The notes under the pieces are model-generated. The model worked only from the letters and a program-made list of their open reading frames with translations, made no database searches and was not told the origin of the DNA. This document shows positions 1 through 7,958 of a stretch of DNA of 64,000 bases, piece after piece; within the stretch, counting starts at the first letter, position 1, and every line of letters starts with the position of its first letter. Made by a program: the position numbers and the translations under genes. Source of the stretch: Lichenicoccus sp963693035 (GTDB lineage: Bacteria; Pseudomonadota; Alphaproteobacteria; Acetobacterales; Acetobacteraceae); contig CAXMMQ010000003.1 of the NCBI GenBank assembly GCA_963693035.2, positions 124,001 to 188,000 on the forward strand. The letters are read 5' to 3'.

Positions 1-773
1 CTCCGCGTCCGCAGGGCGACCCCGGGATCGCCATAGGGGAAGCTCTCGATGGCGCAGCCGCCGGCGTAGCCGATCTCGGCCAGCGCGGCGAACAGCCCCG
101 GCCAGTCGATCAGCCGGCCCGTGCCGGGCGCCCCCCGATCGCACTCGGGCAGATGGAGGTGCTTCAGCCAGCGTCCGGCTGAGCGCACGGCCGCGCAGGG
201 GTCCTTCTCCTCCACCGCCATGTGCGCGGTGTCGAGCATCAGCCCGACGCAGGCGTGATCCACCGCCTCGCACAGGGCGACGCCCTGCGCCGCGGTGTTC
301 AGGAAAAAGGTCTCGAACCGGTTCATCGGCTCCAGCGCGGCGTGGACGCCGGCCGCCTCCAGGAGCGGCCCGAGCGCCTGCAGGCCGTCGACTACCCAGC
401 GCTGCTGGTCCGGCGTGCTGCGCGCGCCGCTGAACCACCAGGGCGGGGCGTAGAGCGGGCCGACGACGAGGCGGGCGCCGAGGTCGCGCGCCACGGCCAC
501 AGCCTCGCGCAGGTAGCCCAGCGCGGCGCGCCGGGCGTCCGCGTCTTCGTGCAGCAGGCACAGCTCCGGGCGCGGCGGCGAGGTCGAGAGGGTGCAGCCG
601 AGGCCTACGCGCTCCAGCTCGCGCCGGATGGCGTCCACCGGGAAGTCTTCCTCGAAGCCGCTCCGCTGCAGCTCGATGGTGTCGGCGCCCAGCGCCGTGA
701 CGTGCTCCAGGAGCGGCAGGTGGCGCACCTCGAAGCGGGGGGACCACATGAAAGTGTTGAGGGCGAAGAACAT
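1..773 (-). CDS. D-tagatose 3-epimerase-like sugar isomerase/epimerase (3' end cut by window edge)
   Basis: A TIM-barrel ketose 3-epimerase or related sugar isomerase. Translating the minus strand from ATG 773 gives 257 residues before the window ends. The residues that bind metal and substrate in D-tagatose 3-epimerases line up: E148 in EPMNRFE, E154, D181 and H184 in LDTAHM, H207, R213 and E243 (known Pseudomonas enzyme: E152, E158, D185, H188, H211, R217, E246). The near-constant offset makes the fold and metal site convincing, but the sugar is not predictable. It starts 4 nt after the stop of the VOC gene, so it is probably the third gene of an XapX-VOC-epimerase operon. About 30-40 C-terminal residues lie outside the window. 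Confidence 0.85.
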   Translation of the reverse strand, partial: MFFALNTFMWSPRFEVRHLPLLEHVTALGADTIELQRSGFEEDFPVDAIRRELERVGLGCTLSTSPPRPELCLLHEDADARRAALGYLREAVAVARDLGARLVVGPLYAPPWWFSGARSTPDQQRWVVDGLQALGPLLEAAGVHAALEPMNRFETFFLNTAAQGVALCEAVDHACVGLMLDTAHMAVEEKDPCAAVRSAGRWLKHLHLPECDRGAPGTGRLIDWPGLFAALAEIGYAGGCAIESFPYGDPGVALRTR

Positions 774-777
774 GCCG

Positions 778-1338
778 TTACGCCCCAGCGCGCAGACGCG
801 CCGCCTCGACCCGGTCCACCAGCGTCGGCGTCGTCTCCGCGCCGGGCTGGGGCCAGTTGGCGAACATCTCGGCGTAGCTGTGCGAGACGATCTCGATCGT
901 CGTCCACCAGGGGTCGCGCGTGTAGGCCAGCCGCCAGGGCCGGCCCGGCGAGAAGGCGTGGGGCTCGGTGTGCTTGTGGCCGCCGTGGGCCACGATGCGC
1001 GCGACCATGGCCTCCACGTCCGGGTGGGTCAGGGCGATGTGCCAGGCGCCGCGGCGCTGGTAGTCCAGGCCCTCGGCCGGCGGCAGGGGCCCGGGGTCGA
1101 GCGGCTCGAACAGCTCCAGCCCGACTTCATTGCCGGTGAGCAGGTGGGCCTGCAGCATGCGGCGGAAGGGCGGTCCGAAGACCGAGCCGGTCTCGGCCGT
1201 CGCGGGTGCGTCCACGCTCATCAGCCGCGGCCCCATGATGTGGGTGCAGCCGAACACCTCGCCGTACCAGTCGATGGCGGCGTGGATGTCGGGGACGGTG
1301 ATCCCGACGTGGTTCAGCGCCAGCGGGGCGAGCTTCAC
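778..1338 (-). CDS. VOC (glyoxalase/bleomycin-resistance) family protein
   Basis: A vicinal-oxygen-chelate protein of 186 residues. The N-terminus has the typical first-strand pattern LNHVGITVPDI with His10 as the likely metal ligand, followed by DWYGEVFG. A second half contains WHIALTHPDVEAM. I chose the GTG at 1338 because its GTGA overlaps the stop of the upstream XapX gene; an earlier start at 1386 would add 16 unsupported residues. Members are lyases, dioxygenases or isomerases acting on small metabolites, and the substrate here is unknown. The next gene, a sugar-epimerase homologue, starts 4 nt after its stop, which suggests a role on the same compound. Confidence 0.8.
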   Translation of the reverse strand: MKLAPLALNHVGITVPDIHAAIDWYGEVFGCTHIMGPRLMSVDAPATAETGSVFGPPFRRMLQAHLLTGNEVGLELFEPLDPGPLPPAEGLDYQRRGAWHIALTHPDVEAMVARIVAHGGHKHTEPHAFSPGRPWRLAYTRDPWWTTIEIVSHSYAEMFANWPQPGAETTPTLVDRVEAARLRAGA

Positions 1339-1520
1339 GGCCTCGCTCCCGTCAGGGCGCCGATCGCCGCCAGTGCGCGCGGCCACGCCGCCTCGCCCAG
1401 CACCATGCCGAGCAGCCCCGTGAGCGCCACCAGCGGCGGCGCGGGCGAGCGCACCCGCAGCACCGCGTAGAGCACGCCGACCAGGAGGCCCACTAGAAAG
1501 GAGAGCAGAAAGGCTTTCAT
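1335..1520 (-). CDS. XapX-domain small membrane protein
   Basis: A 61-residue protein with two hydrophobic segments (about residues 3-20 and 30-48), matching the XapX small-protein family, whose function is unknown. Visible signatures are the N-terminal MKAFLLSFLVGLLVG and the middle RSPAPPLVALTGLLG. I take ATG 1520 as the start; a GTG three codons earlier is possible. Its stop overlaps the GTG of the VOC gene. It is the first gene of a leftward operon that diverges from the alpha/beta hydrolase at 1708. Confidence 0.75.
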   Translation of the reverse strand: MKAFLLSFLVGLLVGVLYAVLRVRSPAPPLVALTGLLGMVLGEAAWPRALAAIGALTGARP

Positions 1521-1616
1521 CGGATTCACCAGCGTCGAAGGACGGCTGGACTAGTAGCTTGCGAGGACACGACTACTCATCTCCCAAGGTCGCAAGCGGG
1601 CCTTGCGGAATAAGTA

Positions 1617-1642
1617 AGCCTCATAGCCTCTCGGCTGAGGCT
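1617..1642. promoter_or_regulatory. Inverted repeat between divergent operons
   Basis: AGCCTC (1617-1622) pairs with GAGGCT (1637-1642), and inner AGCC/GGCT arms extend the stem. It lies in the 187-nt gap between the leftward XapX operon and the rightward hydrolase operon. It could be an operator or a transcribed hairpin. No regulator gene is adjacent. Confidence 0.3.
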
Positions 1643-1707
1643 AGATCCGTTTGCCAATCCGTCTGCGGAGGCCTGTCCGCCTCGGAGCGAAGAGATCAGG
1701 AGATCGC

Positions 1708-2571
1708 ATGGCTGTGCATCCCATCCGCCTCGTAAACCTCACTGCCGTCGGCGACTTGACAATCGCGGCCCACGAGGCCGGCCCTGCAGACGGCCCGGTT
1801 GTCCTGCTCGCCCCCGGCTGGCCCCAGACCGCGCACTGCTGGCGGCGCGTGCAGCCGATCCTGGCCGAGGCGGGCTATCGATCGCTGGCGCTGGATCTGC
1901 CTGGCATGGGCGGGTCCGACCTGCTGCCGCAGGGCGTGGCATATGATACCGGCCACGTCGCCGACCTCCTCGCCTCCGCGGTGGCCGGAGCCGGGATCGA
2001 ACGCTTCGTCCTGGTGGGCCATGACGTGGGGACCTGGGTAGCCTACGCCTGGGCGGCGCGTCATCTGCAGACCGTGGACAAGCTGTGCCTGACCGAGGCG
2101 GCCATCCCCGGCGTCACCGCCGACGGAGCCCTGCTCCTGGCCGCCGCGCCCAAGGTGTTCCAGTTCTACTTCAACGCGGTGGAGGACCTGCCGGAGCTGC
2201 TCACCCAGGGCCGCGAGCGCCTGTTTCTCGACTGGCTGTTCCGCACCAAGACGATGGTGAAGACCGCCATCGGCGACGCCGATCTCGACTTTTACACCCA
2301 GAGCTACAGCCGGCCGGGGCGCATGAGCGCGGGCTTTGCCTACTATCGCGCGCTCCTGCAGAGCATCGAGCAGAACAAGGCGGCACCCGCCCCAGCCATG
2401 CCGATGCTGGCCATCGGCGGCGAGGGCGGCGTGGGCGAGGCGCTTTACAGGGCGCTCAAGGCCAAGGCGCCTCAGACGGAGGGCGGGGCCATGGCGGGGG
2501 TGGGCCACTACATTCCCGACGAGGCCCCGGAGGCGTTCGCCGAGCGCCTGCTGGCTTTCATAGCGGCCTGA
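1708..2571 (+). CDS. Alpha/beta hydrolase, epoxide hydrolase/haloalkane dehalogenase type
   Basis: An alpha/beta-hydrolase of 287 residues. The nucleophile elbow is GHDVG with Asp106, not Ser, as in epoxide hydrolases and haloalkane or haloacetate dehalogenases. The oxyanion-hole segment reads APGWPQT (residues 35-41) where the family usually has HGxP. The catalytic His is H267 in GVGHYIPDE. The ATG at 1708 follows a good AGGAG ribosome-binding site; a start at 1651 is possible but lacks one. A zinc-free MDR oxidoreductase follows after 16 nt, so the two probably form an operon. Whether the substrate is an epoxide, haloalkane or ester cannot be read from the sequence. Confidence 0.85.
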   Translation: MAVHPIRLVNLTAVGDLTIAAHEAGPADGPVVLLAPGWPQTAHCWRRVQPILAEAGYRSLALDLPGMGGSDLLPQGVAYDTGHVADLLASAVAGAGIERFVLVGHDVGTWVAYAWAARHLQTVDKLCLTEAAIPGVTADGALLLAAAPKVFQFYFNAVEDLPELLTQGRERLFLDWLFRTKTMVKTAIGDADLDFYTQSYSRPGRMSAGFAYYRALLQSIEQNKAAPAPAMPMLAIGGEGGVGEALYRALKAKAPQTEGGAMAGVGHYIPDEAPEAFAERLLAFIAA

Positions 2572-2587
2572 GCCGGAGAAGATCGCC

Positions 2588-3526
2588 GTGAAAGCCGTCA
2601 TCGTCGAACCGCCGGGCGAGCCCCATTATGCCAGCTTCCCTGAGCCTCAAGGCCAGCCGGAGGCCGAGGTGGTGCAGGTGCTGGCATCCGCTCTGACCAA
2701 CCTCGACGTCGCGAACGCCGAGGGTCGCCACTACCTGACGCCCGAGGCGCGGCCCTTCGTGATCGGGCGCGAGGCGGTGGTGCGCTCAGCCGACGGGCGG
2801 CGGCTGTGGTGCAACGCGGTCAGCTTGGTCGCGCCCCACGGGTCGATGGCTGAGTACACGCTGATGCGCGCCGGCCACGGCCTGCCCCTGCCGGAAGGCG
2901 CGTCAGACGCGCTCGCCGCTGCAATCGGAAATGCTGGCTTGGCGGCCTGGTTGCCGCTGTCCTGGCGGGCCCGGCTCCAGCCCGGCGAGACGGTGATGAT
3001 CCTGGGCGCCACCGGCGTGACCGGCTCCATCGCGGTGACTGCGGCCAAGCGGCTGGGCGCCGGACGGGTGATCGCTGCGGGACGGCGGCCCGAGGCGCTG
3101 GCCCGCGCGCTTGCCCAGGGCGCCGACGCCATCGTTCGGCTGGACCGGACCGACCTGCCCCAGGCCTATGAGGAAGCGGCGGGTGCGAGCGTGGACGTGG
3201 TGATCGATTACCTGAACGGTCCGCCGGCCGAAGCGGCGCTCGGCGTCATGGCCCCCGGCGGCCGCATGGTGCAGGTCGGCTCCGGCCTCGCGCCAGGCAT
3301 CCACCTGCACGCCCAGACCGCGCGGCGCGCGTCGCTCGACGTGCTGGGGTTCGCCTACTATCACGCGCCCCTCGCCCTGCAGGCTGCCGCCTATGCCGAG
3401 ATCTGCCGACTGGCCGTCGCGGGTGAGATCGTGCTGGATCAGGAAGTGATGCGCCTCTCGGACTTTCCGGAGGCATGGCGCCGCCAGAAGGCAGGTTTGA
3501 CTACAAGACTGGTGCTCGCACCCTGA
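2588..3526 (+). CDS. Zinc-free MDR-family oxidoreductase (quinone-reductase-like)
   Basis: A medium-chain dehydrogenase/reductase of 312 residues starting at GTG 2588. The N-terminal GroES-like half is followed by a Rossmann half with ILGATGVTGSIAV (NADPH-binding glycine loop) and VDVVIDYLNG. It has no structural- or catalytic-zinc cysteine cluster, as in quinone oxidoreductases and enoyl reductases. It follows the hydrolase with a short gap. The pair may detoxify or degrade an unknown xenobiotic. Downstream lies decayed IS66 DNA. Confidence 0.8.
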   Translation: MKAVIVEPPGEPHYASFPEPQGQPEAEVVQVLASALTNLDVANAEGRHYLTPEARPFVIGREAVVRSADGRRLWCNAVSLVAPHGSMAEYTLMRAGHGLPLPEGASDALAAAIGNAGLAAWLPLSWRARLQPGETVMILGATGVTGSIAVTAAKRLGAGRVIAAGRRPEALARALAQGADAIVRLDRTDLPQAYEEAAGASVDVVIDYLNGPPAEAALGVMAPGGRMVQVGSGLAPGIHLHAQTARRASLDVLGFAYYHAPLALQAAAYAEICRLAVAGEIVLDQEVMRLSDFPEAWRRQKAGLTTRLVLAP

Positions 3527-3656
3527 TCAAAGGGTCGTCCGAACGGCTGCTGGCAGGCGGCCTCATGAGCTTCAACACGGCGAGGATGAGCGCAAAGCAG
3601 CCGATAGCGACGATCAAGGCGATATCCCGTCTCCATCAATCTCAATTGTAACCCGC

Positions 3657-3800
3657 TCAACCTGCCCAGGGCAGCAGTTCATCGAGACGGCTCGCCGGGT
3701 GACCGTTGACCATCATCGTGAGGCTGTCGTGCAGCCACGCAAACGGTTCGATACCCTTGAGCTTGGCCCTCTCGACCATGCACGCCACGGTCGCCCACCG
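3657..3800 (-). pseudogene. IS66 TnpC C-terminal remnant (second element)
   Basis: Minus-strand translation gives ERAKLKGIEPFAWLHDSL followed by MVNGHPASRLDELLPWAG and a stop near 3657. This is the typical last ~40 residues of an IS66 transposase. It is a different copy from the TnpC relic at 3875-4585, whose C-terminus reads HVDELLPWNIG. No other part of this copy is visible. Confidence 0.7.
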
Positions 3801-3874
3801 GTTTGCGCCTCCTCTCGCTGCCGGCGAACACTAAGTGTCTGACCGAGACCGCGGCTACCGCGTGTTGACGCGGA

Positions 3875-4585
3875 TCATCCCCGGCTGTGGCTTGGGCTGG
3901 TGCCGATGTTCCACGGCAGCAGTTCATCGACGTGGTTCACGGGGTGATCTGCGATGAGGGCGATGACGTGGCGCAGGTAGGCCTCCGGATCGAGGCCGTT
4001 CAGCTTGACGGTGCCGATCAAGCTGTAGATCGCGGCGGCACGGTCGCCGCCGGCGTCGGGTCCGGCAAACAGCCAGTTCTTTCGGCCGAGCGCCACCGGC
4101 CGCATCGCTCTCTCGACCGGGTTGTTGTCGATCCCGATGGTGCCGTCCTGGGCGTAGCGGACCGGTGTAGTCCAGCACCTCGGTGACGTCCTCGCCCAGC
4201 AGGCGGAGCGCGCCGCCGCAACTCGGACAGACGCAGGCCGCCTGATGTTCGATGACGTCACGCGGCAAGTGCGGCGGGAGCGGCCGCCGTGCTGGCTTGG
4301 CCTTGCCGAGCTCGCTGTCGGCAGGCGCTGGCGGCTGTGCCGCAGCCTTGGCGCCGTCCTCCTCCTCCAGGTCCTCGAGAGCGAGCTCCAGCTGGACGAT
4401 CGCCGTGTCGAGCTTCTCCGACGAGAGGCCGAACTACAGCCGGCGCAGTCTGGAACGGGGGGCTGCAGCACCGCGATACGGGTCTGCTGCCCGTCGAGCT
4501 CGGTCTGCTGGCGCGTAATGATCTCGGCCTGCGCTGCGATCATTGTGCGCACCTCGTCGGGCAGCAGGGAGAGGTCGATCGACAC
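3875..4585 (-). pseudogene. tnpC: IS66 transposase TnpC, frameshifted with catalytic core deleted
   Basis: The first ~40 residues (SIDLSLLPDEVRTMI) match the N-terminus of IS66 TnpC. The zinc-binding zone appears in another frame (CVCPSCGGALRLLGEDVTEV). Sequence then jumps to the C-terminal YAQDGTIGIDNNPVERAM and DELLPWNIG. Only about 237 codons remain of about 510, and the missing stretch contains most of the DDE catalytic domain. At least two frame changes are needed to follow the homology. It is a dead gene. Confidence 0.8.
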
Positions 4586-4634
4586 CAGGCGATCATGGCC
4601 AGGACGGAGCCGGCTGTACAGCGGCCAGGAGGTG

Positions 4635-4982
4635 CTATCCCGCCATCTCAGGCTGCCAAGTGCGGACGGGCATCCGCCAATCGATCCCCTCGAGCAGCAT
4701 CGACAGCTGGGCTGGCGTCAGCGATACCGAGCCTTCACGTGCCTGCGGCCAAACGAACCGGCCACACTCGAGGCGCTTGGCATAGATCACCAGTCCCTGG
4801 GTGTCCCAGAACAGGCACTTGAGCAGGTCACCGCGCTTGCCGCGGAATACGAACAGGTGGCCGCTGAACGGATCGAGCTGCAGCACCTCCTGCACTTGGC
4901 CGGCCAGCCCGTCGCATTCACGGCGCATATCGGTCGTCCCGGCCGCGAGCCAAACCCGCGCGCCAGGCGGCAGCACGATCAT
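4635..4982 (-). CDS. tnpB: IS66 accessory protein TnpB
   Basis: A 115-residue IS66 accessory protein with hallmark segments VWLAAGTTDMRRECDGLAG, the HLFVFRGKRGDLLK stretch and CLFWDTQGLVIYAKRLECG. The length is normal and there are no stops, unlike tnpC beside it. TnpB is needed for IS66 transposition, but its biochemical role is poorly defined. Its start overlaps the tnpA stop. Confidence 0.85.
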   Translation of the reverse strand: MIVLPPGARVWLAAGTTDMRRECDGLAGQVQEVLQLDPFSGHLFVFRGKRGDLLKCLFWDTQGLVIYAKRLECGRFVWPQAREGSVSLTPAQLSMLLEGIDWRMPVRTWQPEMAG

Positions 4983-5332
4983 CCACGCAGCGCCGCGACC
5001 ACCCGGCGCAGCGCGACCAGGCTCACCTCCGCGCCAACCCGAAGACAGCTGCCATCCGGCAAGTCGATCTCGATCCGGTCAGCAGGGGCGGTCAGCTGCG
5101 CTGGCGGAGCAGGTTGGTTCGTGTCCTCTAGGCGGGGCGTTGCCGCAGGCAGCGTGTTCGCTAGATGCACGGGCGAGAACGATGCAGGCGGTTCCGGCCG
5201 AAGCCTACCGCGCCGCACGTGCGCCCGCCAGTTCCACAGCAGCCCCTGACTGACCTCGTGGCGGTCGGCTACCTGCGCAAAACAGGACGCGGCGATGGAT
5301 GACCCATCCGATGCGCTTGGCGGCCGCATCAA
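4979..5332 (-). CDS. tnpA: IS66 TnpA-like protein, probably 5'-damaged
   Basis: Residues about 20-38 (AQVADRHEVSQGLLWNWR) are the helix-turn-helix of IS66 TnpA proteins. The C-terminal IEIDLPDGSCLRVGAEVS is also typical. The expected N-terminal helix before the HTH is not recognisable in this frame, so the gene is likely frameshifted or truncated near 5330. It would act as the DNA-binding accessory of the element. Confidence 0.6.
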   Translation of the reverse strand: MMRPPSASDGSSIAASCFAQVADRHEVSQGLLWNWRAHVRRGRLRPEPPASFSPVHLANTLPAATPRLEDTNQPAPPAQLTAPADRIEIDLPDGSCLRVGAEVSLVALRRVVAALRG

Positions 5333-5339
5333 GCTGCTT

Positions 5340-5715
5340 AGGCCGTCCGAACTGACCCCAGTCCAGAAACAGACCTACGACCTCGTGGACACCACGTAAA
5401 GCCCGATCAGAGCGGTGTCGTGTTCATCATGAACGTGACAACAGCTTCTGAGGCCGACGCCCTGCTCGAGAAACTCCCCTTGGGCATCGCGGGGCAGATG
5501 AGGTTCCAGCTCATTCCGCTCGGGCCACTTAGTCCACTGCGGGCTCCACTTAGGGCGCCACCTGGATAGTCACATCCCTTCATGGGACATTGAAGATCCA
5601 AGGCCTTCCCGAAGCTTTCGAATGATTAGGTTCTTGGTAATCAGCCATCTAGATATCATAGGAGGCGGCCAGCCCCCGCGCCGCTGCTCTTCGGAGGACA
5701 GATGCTGATGCGCCT
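5340..5715. other. Intergenic stretch between IS66 relic and MFS gene
   Basis: No coding region with recognisable homology is visible here. It probably contains the right end of the IS66 element and the promoter of the MFS gene. Confidence 0.4.
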
Positions 5716-7137
5716 GTGACTTCAATAGCCCACACGCACTGCGACCGCACTTTCGTGCATGCGTGCGCCGAAGCGGTCGAGGCGGCGCATCCGCGCCTGG
5801 TTCTGGCGACCTGCATTCTGGCCTCTAGCCTCGCCTTTTTGGACAGCTTGGTGGTCAACGTTGCCTTGCCGGCGATCGGGCAGGCGCTCAAGACCCCGGC
5901 GAGTGGCCTGCAATGGATGGTGAACGGATACCTTCTGCCCCTGTCAGCCCTGTTGCTGCTTGGCGGTGCGGCCGGGGACCGATGGGGTCGTCGTCCGTTG
6001 TTGCTGGCGGGGATCATGGTGTTCGGCATTGCCTCGCTGGGATGCGCCCTGTCATTCAGGCTGCCGACTCTCATCGGGGCACGCTTCGTGCAAGGCTGCG
6101 GAGCAGCCACGCTGATGCCAACGAGCGTCGCGGTGCTCGGCGATACCTTCTCGGGCGAGGCACGGGGCCGGGCAATCGGGATCTGGGCGGCGACAGGTGC
6201 CATCGCCAGCGCCGTCGGGCCCGTGCTGGGCGGTGTTTTGGTGGAGACGATCGGCTGGCGCGCGGTGTTCCTGATCAACCTGCCCTTGGCGGCCGCCGCG
6301 TTCTGCCTGGCCATTCGTGCGGTACCCGCGACCACAGCCAGACCTGGACAGAAGCTGGACGTGGCGGGTGCCTTACTCGCCACGACGGGCCTCGGTCTGG
6401 TCACTTGGGGTCTAACGGAGGGGTCTGGGCGCGTCGGATGGTCCGTCTCCTCGATGGGCGGATCGGCCTCGGGTGTCATGGCGCTGTTGCTGTTCCTGGT
6501 GGTGCAGTGGCGGCGGGGTGAGGCAGCGATGATGCCGCTTGCCATGTTCGGCTCCATGGCCTTCACCGGGCTGACGCTGCTCACCCTCCTGGTCTATGGG
6601 GCTCTGGGCTTTCTGTTCGTGCTGCTGCCCTTCGTGCTCATCCAGGCTGGTGGATACTCAGCCTCCTTGGCCGGCACTGCCTTGCTGCCGCTGCCGTTGC
6701 TGCTCGCTGTGTTGTCGCCACTGGCGGGCAGCGTGGCTGGTCGTATCGGGCCGCGCCTGCCGCTGACGATCGGGCCGGCCATCGTCGCAGCCGGCTTTCT
6801 CATGATGCTGCGGATCACACCGGCTGTGAGTTATTGGACGGAGGTGCTCCCAGCCTTGCTGGTGGTCTCGATCGGGCTTGCTGCTGCAGTGGCGCCCTTA
6901 ACCGGCGCGGTCCTAGGATCGGTTGGGACTGACCACACCGGCTCGGCTTCCGGCCTGAACAGTGCGGTCGCACGCACAGGTGGTCTGATTGCCACCGCTT
7001 TAATTGGACCGGTCTTGGCGGCAGCGGGTAGCGCTCTGGTGAGCGCCTTCCACATCGCTGCCCTCTACGCGACTGTGGCATGCCTAATCGGAGCGCTGGC
7101 CGCATTCTTTATGATTGGACGCCGCTCACCGAACTAG
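5716..7137 (+). CDS. MFS drug:H+ antiporter, DHA2 (EmrB/QacA) type
   Basis: An inner-membrane transporter of 473 residues with about 14 hydrophobic segments. Motif A (GDRWGRRP) lies after TM2, and the antiporter motif C (SAVGPVLGG) is in TM5, both diagnostic of proton-driven drug exporters. The GTG at 5716 is the earliest usable start; the upstream ATGs are out of frame. It may export a toxic compound or antibiotic. The gene downstream is a broken fragment, so it is probably transcribed alone. Confidence 0.85.
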   Translation: MTSIAHTHCDRTFVHACAEAVEAAHPRLVLATCILASSLAFLDSLVVNVALPAIGQALKTPASGLQWMVNGYLLPLSALLLLGGAAGDRWGRRPLLLAGIMVFGIASLGCALSFRLPTLIGARFVQGCGAATLMPTSVAVLGDTFSGEARGRAIGIWAATGAIASAVGPVLGGVLVETIGWRAVFLINLPLAAAAFCLAIRAVPATTARPGQKLDVAGALLATTGLGLVTWGLTEGSGRVGWSVSSMGGSASGVMALLLFLVVQWRRGEAAMMPLAMFGSMAFTGLTLLTLLVYGALGFLFVLLPFVLIQAGGYSASLAGTALLPLPLLLAVLSPLAGSVAGRIGPRLPLTIGPAIVAAGFLMMLRITPAVSYWTEVLPALLVVSIGLAAAVAPLTGAVLGSVGTDHTGSASGLNSAVARTGGLIATALIGPVLAAAGSALVSAFHIAALYATVACLIGALAAFFMIGRRSPN

Positions 7138-7154
7138 AAGTCAGGAGGGTCACG

Positions 7155-7304
7155 ATGGGCATTGCCGAGACCCGGCGGGAGCAGATGTTTCCGTGCCTCA
7201 CCGACGCGCAGATCGGGGTGGCCAGGCGGTTCTCCTCGGATGGTCCGCGCGAATTCGTGCCTGACGAGTGGGCTCCTCTTACACAATTAAGATCAATGCG
7301 CTAA
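7155..7304 (+). pseudogene. N-terminal stub of a cyclic-nucleotide-domain/thioredoxin-reductase-like protein
   Basis: An excellent AGGAGG site (7143-7148) precedes ATG 7155. The first ~35 residues (TRREQMFPCLTDAQIGVARRF) resemble the start of FAD-dependent oxidoreductases with an N-terminal cyclic-nucleotide-binding domain. The reading frame then leaves the family and stops after 49 residues, so the body of the gene was deleted. The spacing of 17 nt after the MFS gene suggests a former operon. Confidence 0.5.
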
Positions 7305-7363
7305 CCTTATCCCTACCAACCGCGTGACACGGCCTGCCTGGCATACACAAAGCGAGCCAACCC

Positions 7364-7840
7364 ATGTTCGACGAACCCGGTTTTCGAAGCGACCCTGACT
7401 GTGTCGCCACCGCGCCCACGCTGTACACTTTCGTATATTGCAGTCGTGCCGCCGATGGCGTGGACGACACCGAGGTGAACCGCCTCATCGAGGCGGCGCA
7501 ACGCCACAATCTCACCTGCGGCATCACCGGGCTGCTCGTTTTCGGCAGCGGCGTCTTCTTCCAATGGATCGAGGGGCCGGCAGGCGAGGTACGGAAGCTG
7601 ATGGCGAGCCTTCATGGCGATCCACGCCATTACGACATCGTCTCGCTGGACCAGAGCGAGGAAAAGCGCGAGCGTCTGTATCCGAATTGGCAGATGGAGC
7701 GGGTCGGTGCCGACGACATCCGCGAAGTGCTCCAGGACGCGCTCGAAAACACCGAAGACGAGAACAATATCGCAGCATTGAAACGTATTCTCGATCACCT
7801 GGATACGAGGTCCCTGGGTTCGCTTGGGCGAGCTAATTAG
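7364..7840 (+). CDS. Short BLUF-domain blue-light photoreceptor
   Basis: A 158-residue cytoplasmic protein made almost entirely of a BLUF domain (FAD-binding blue-light sensor). The flavin-site residues are present: Tyr25 in VYCSRA, Asn49 in QRHNLTCG, Gln67 in FFQWIEG, and the Trp109/Met111 pair in NWQMERV. The helical tail (112-158) has no output domain, so it probably signals by protein contact. It runs convergently towards a second, larger BLUF gene at 7959-9266. Such short BLUF proteins regulate motility, stress or photosynthesis genes in other bacteria; the target here is unknown. Confidence 0.92.
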   Translation: MFDEPGFRSDPDCVATAPTLYTFVYCSRAADGVDDTEVNRLIEAAQRHNLTCGITGLLVFGSGVFFQWIEGPAGEVRKLMASLHGDPRHYDIVSLDQSEEKRERLYPNWQMERVGADDIREVLQDALENTEDENNIAALKRILDHLDTRSLGSLGRAN

Positions 7841-7958
7841 GACAACAACTGGCAGCTTCGAGCCGATCGGCCACTAAGCCGAGGCGACGGAAGGGTCCAT
7901 TCCCTCCGCGTCCAAAGCGCCGAGGCGATAGAGGAGATCTGAAGTCGCTACACCGGGC

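Larger units (their letters stand above)
3870..5400. mobile_element. Degenerate IS66-family element
   Basis: A leftward IS66 element keeping the usual gene order tnpA-tnpB-tnpC, with the tnpA/tnpB stop-start overlap at 4979-4982. tnpB looks intact, tnpA lacks a clear N-terminus and tnpC is frameshifted and internally deleted. The limits are approximate because no clean terminal inverted repeat was found. The element cannot move by itself. Confidence 0.7.
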
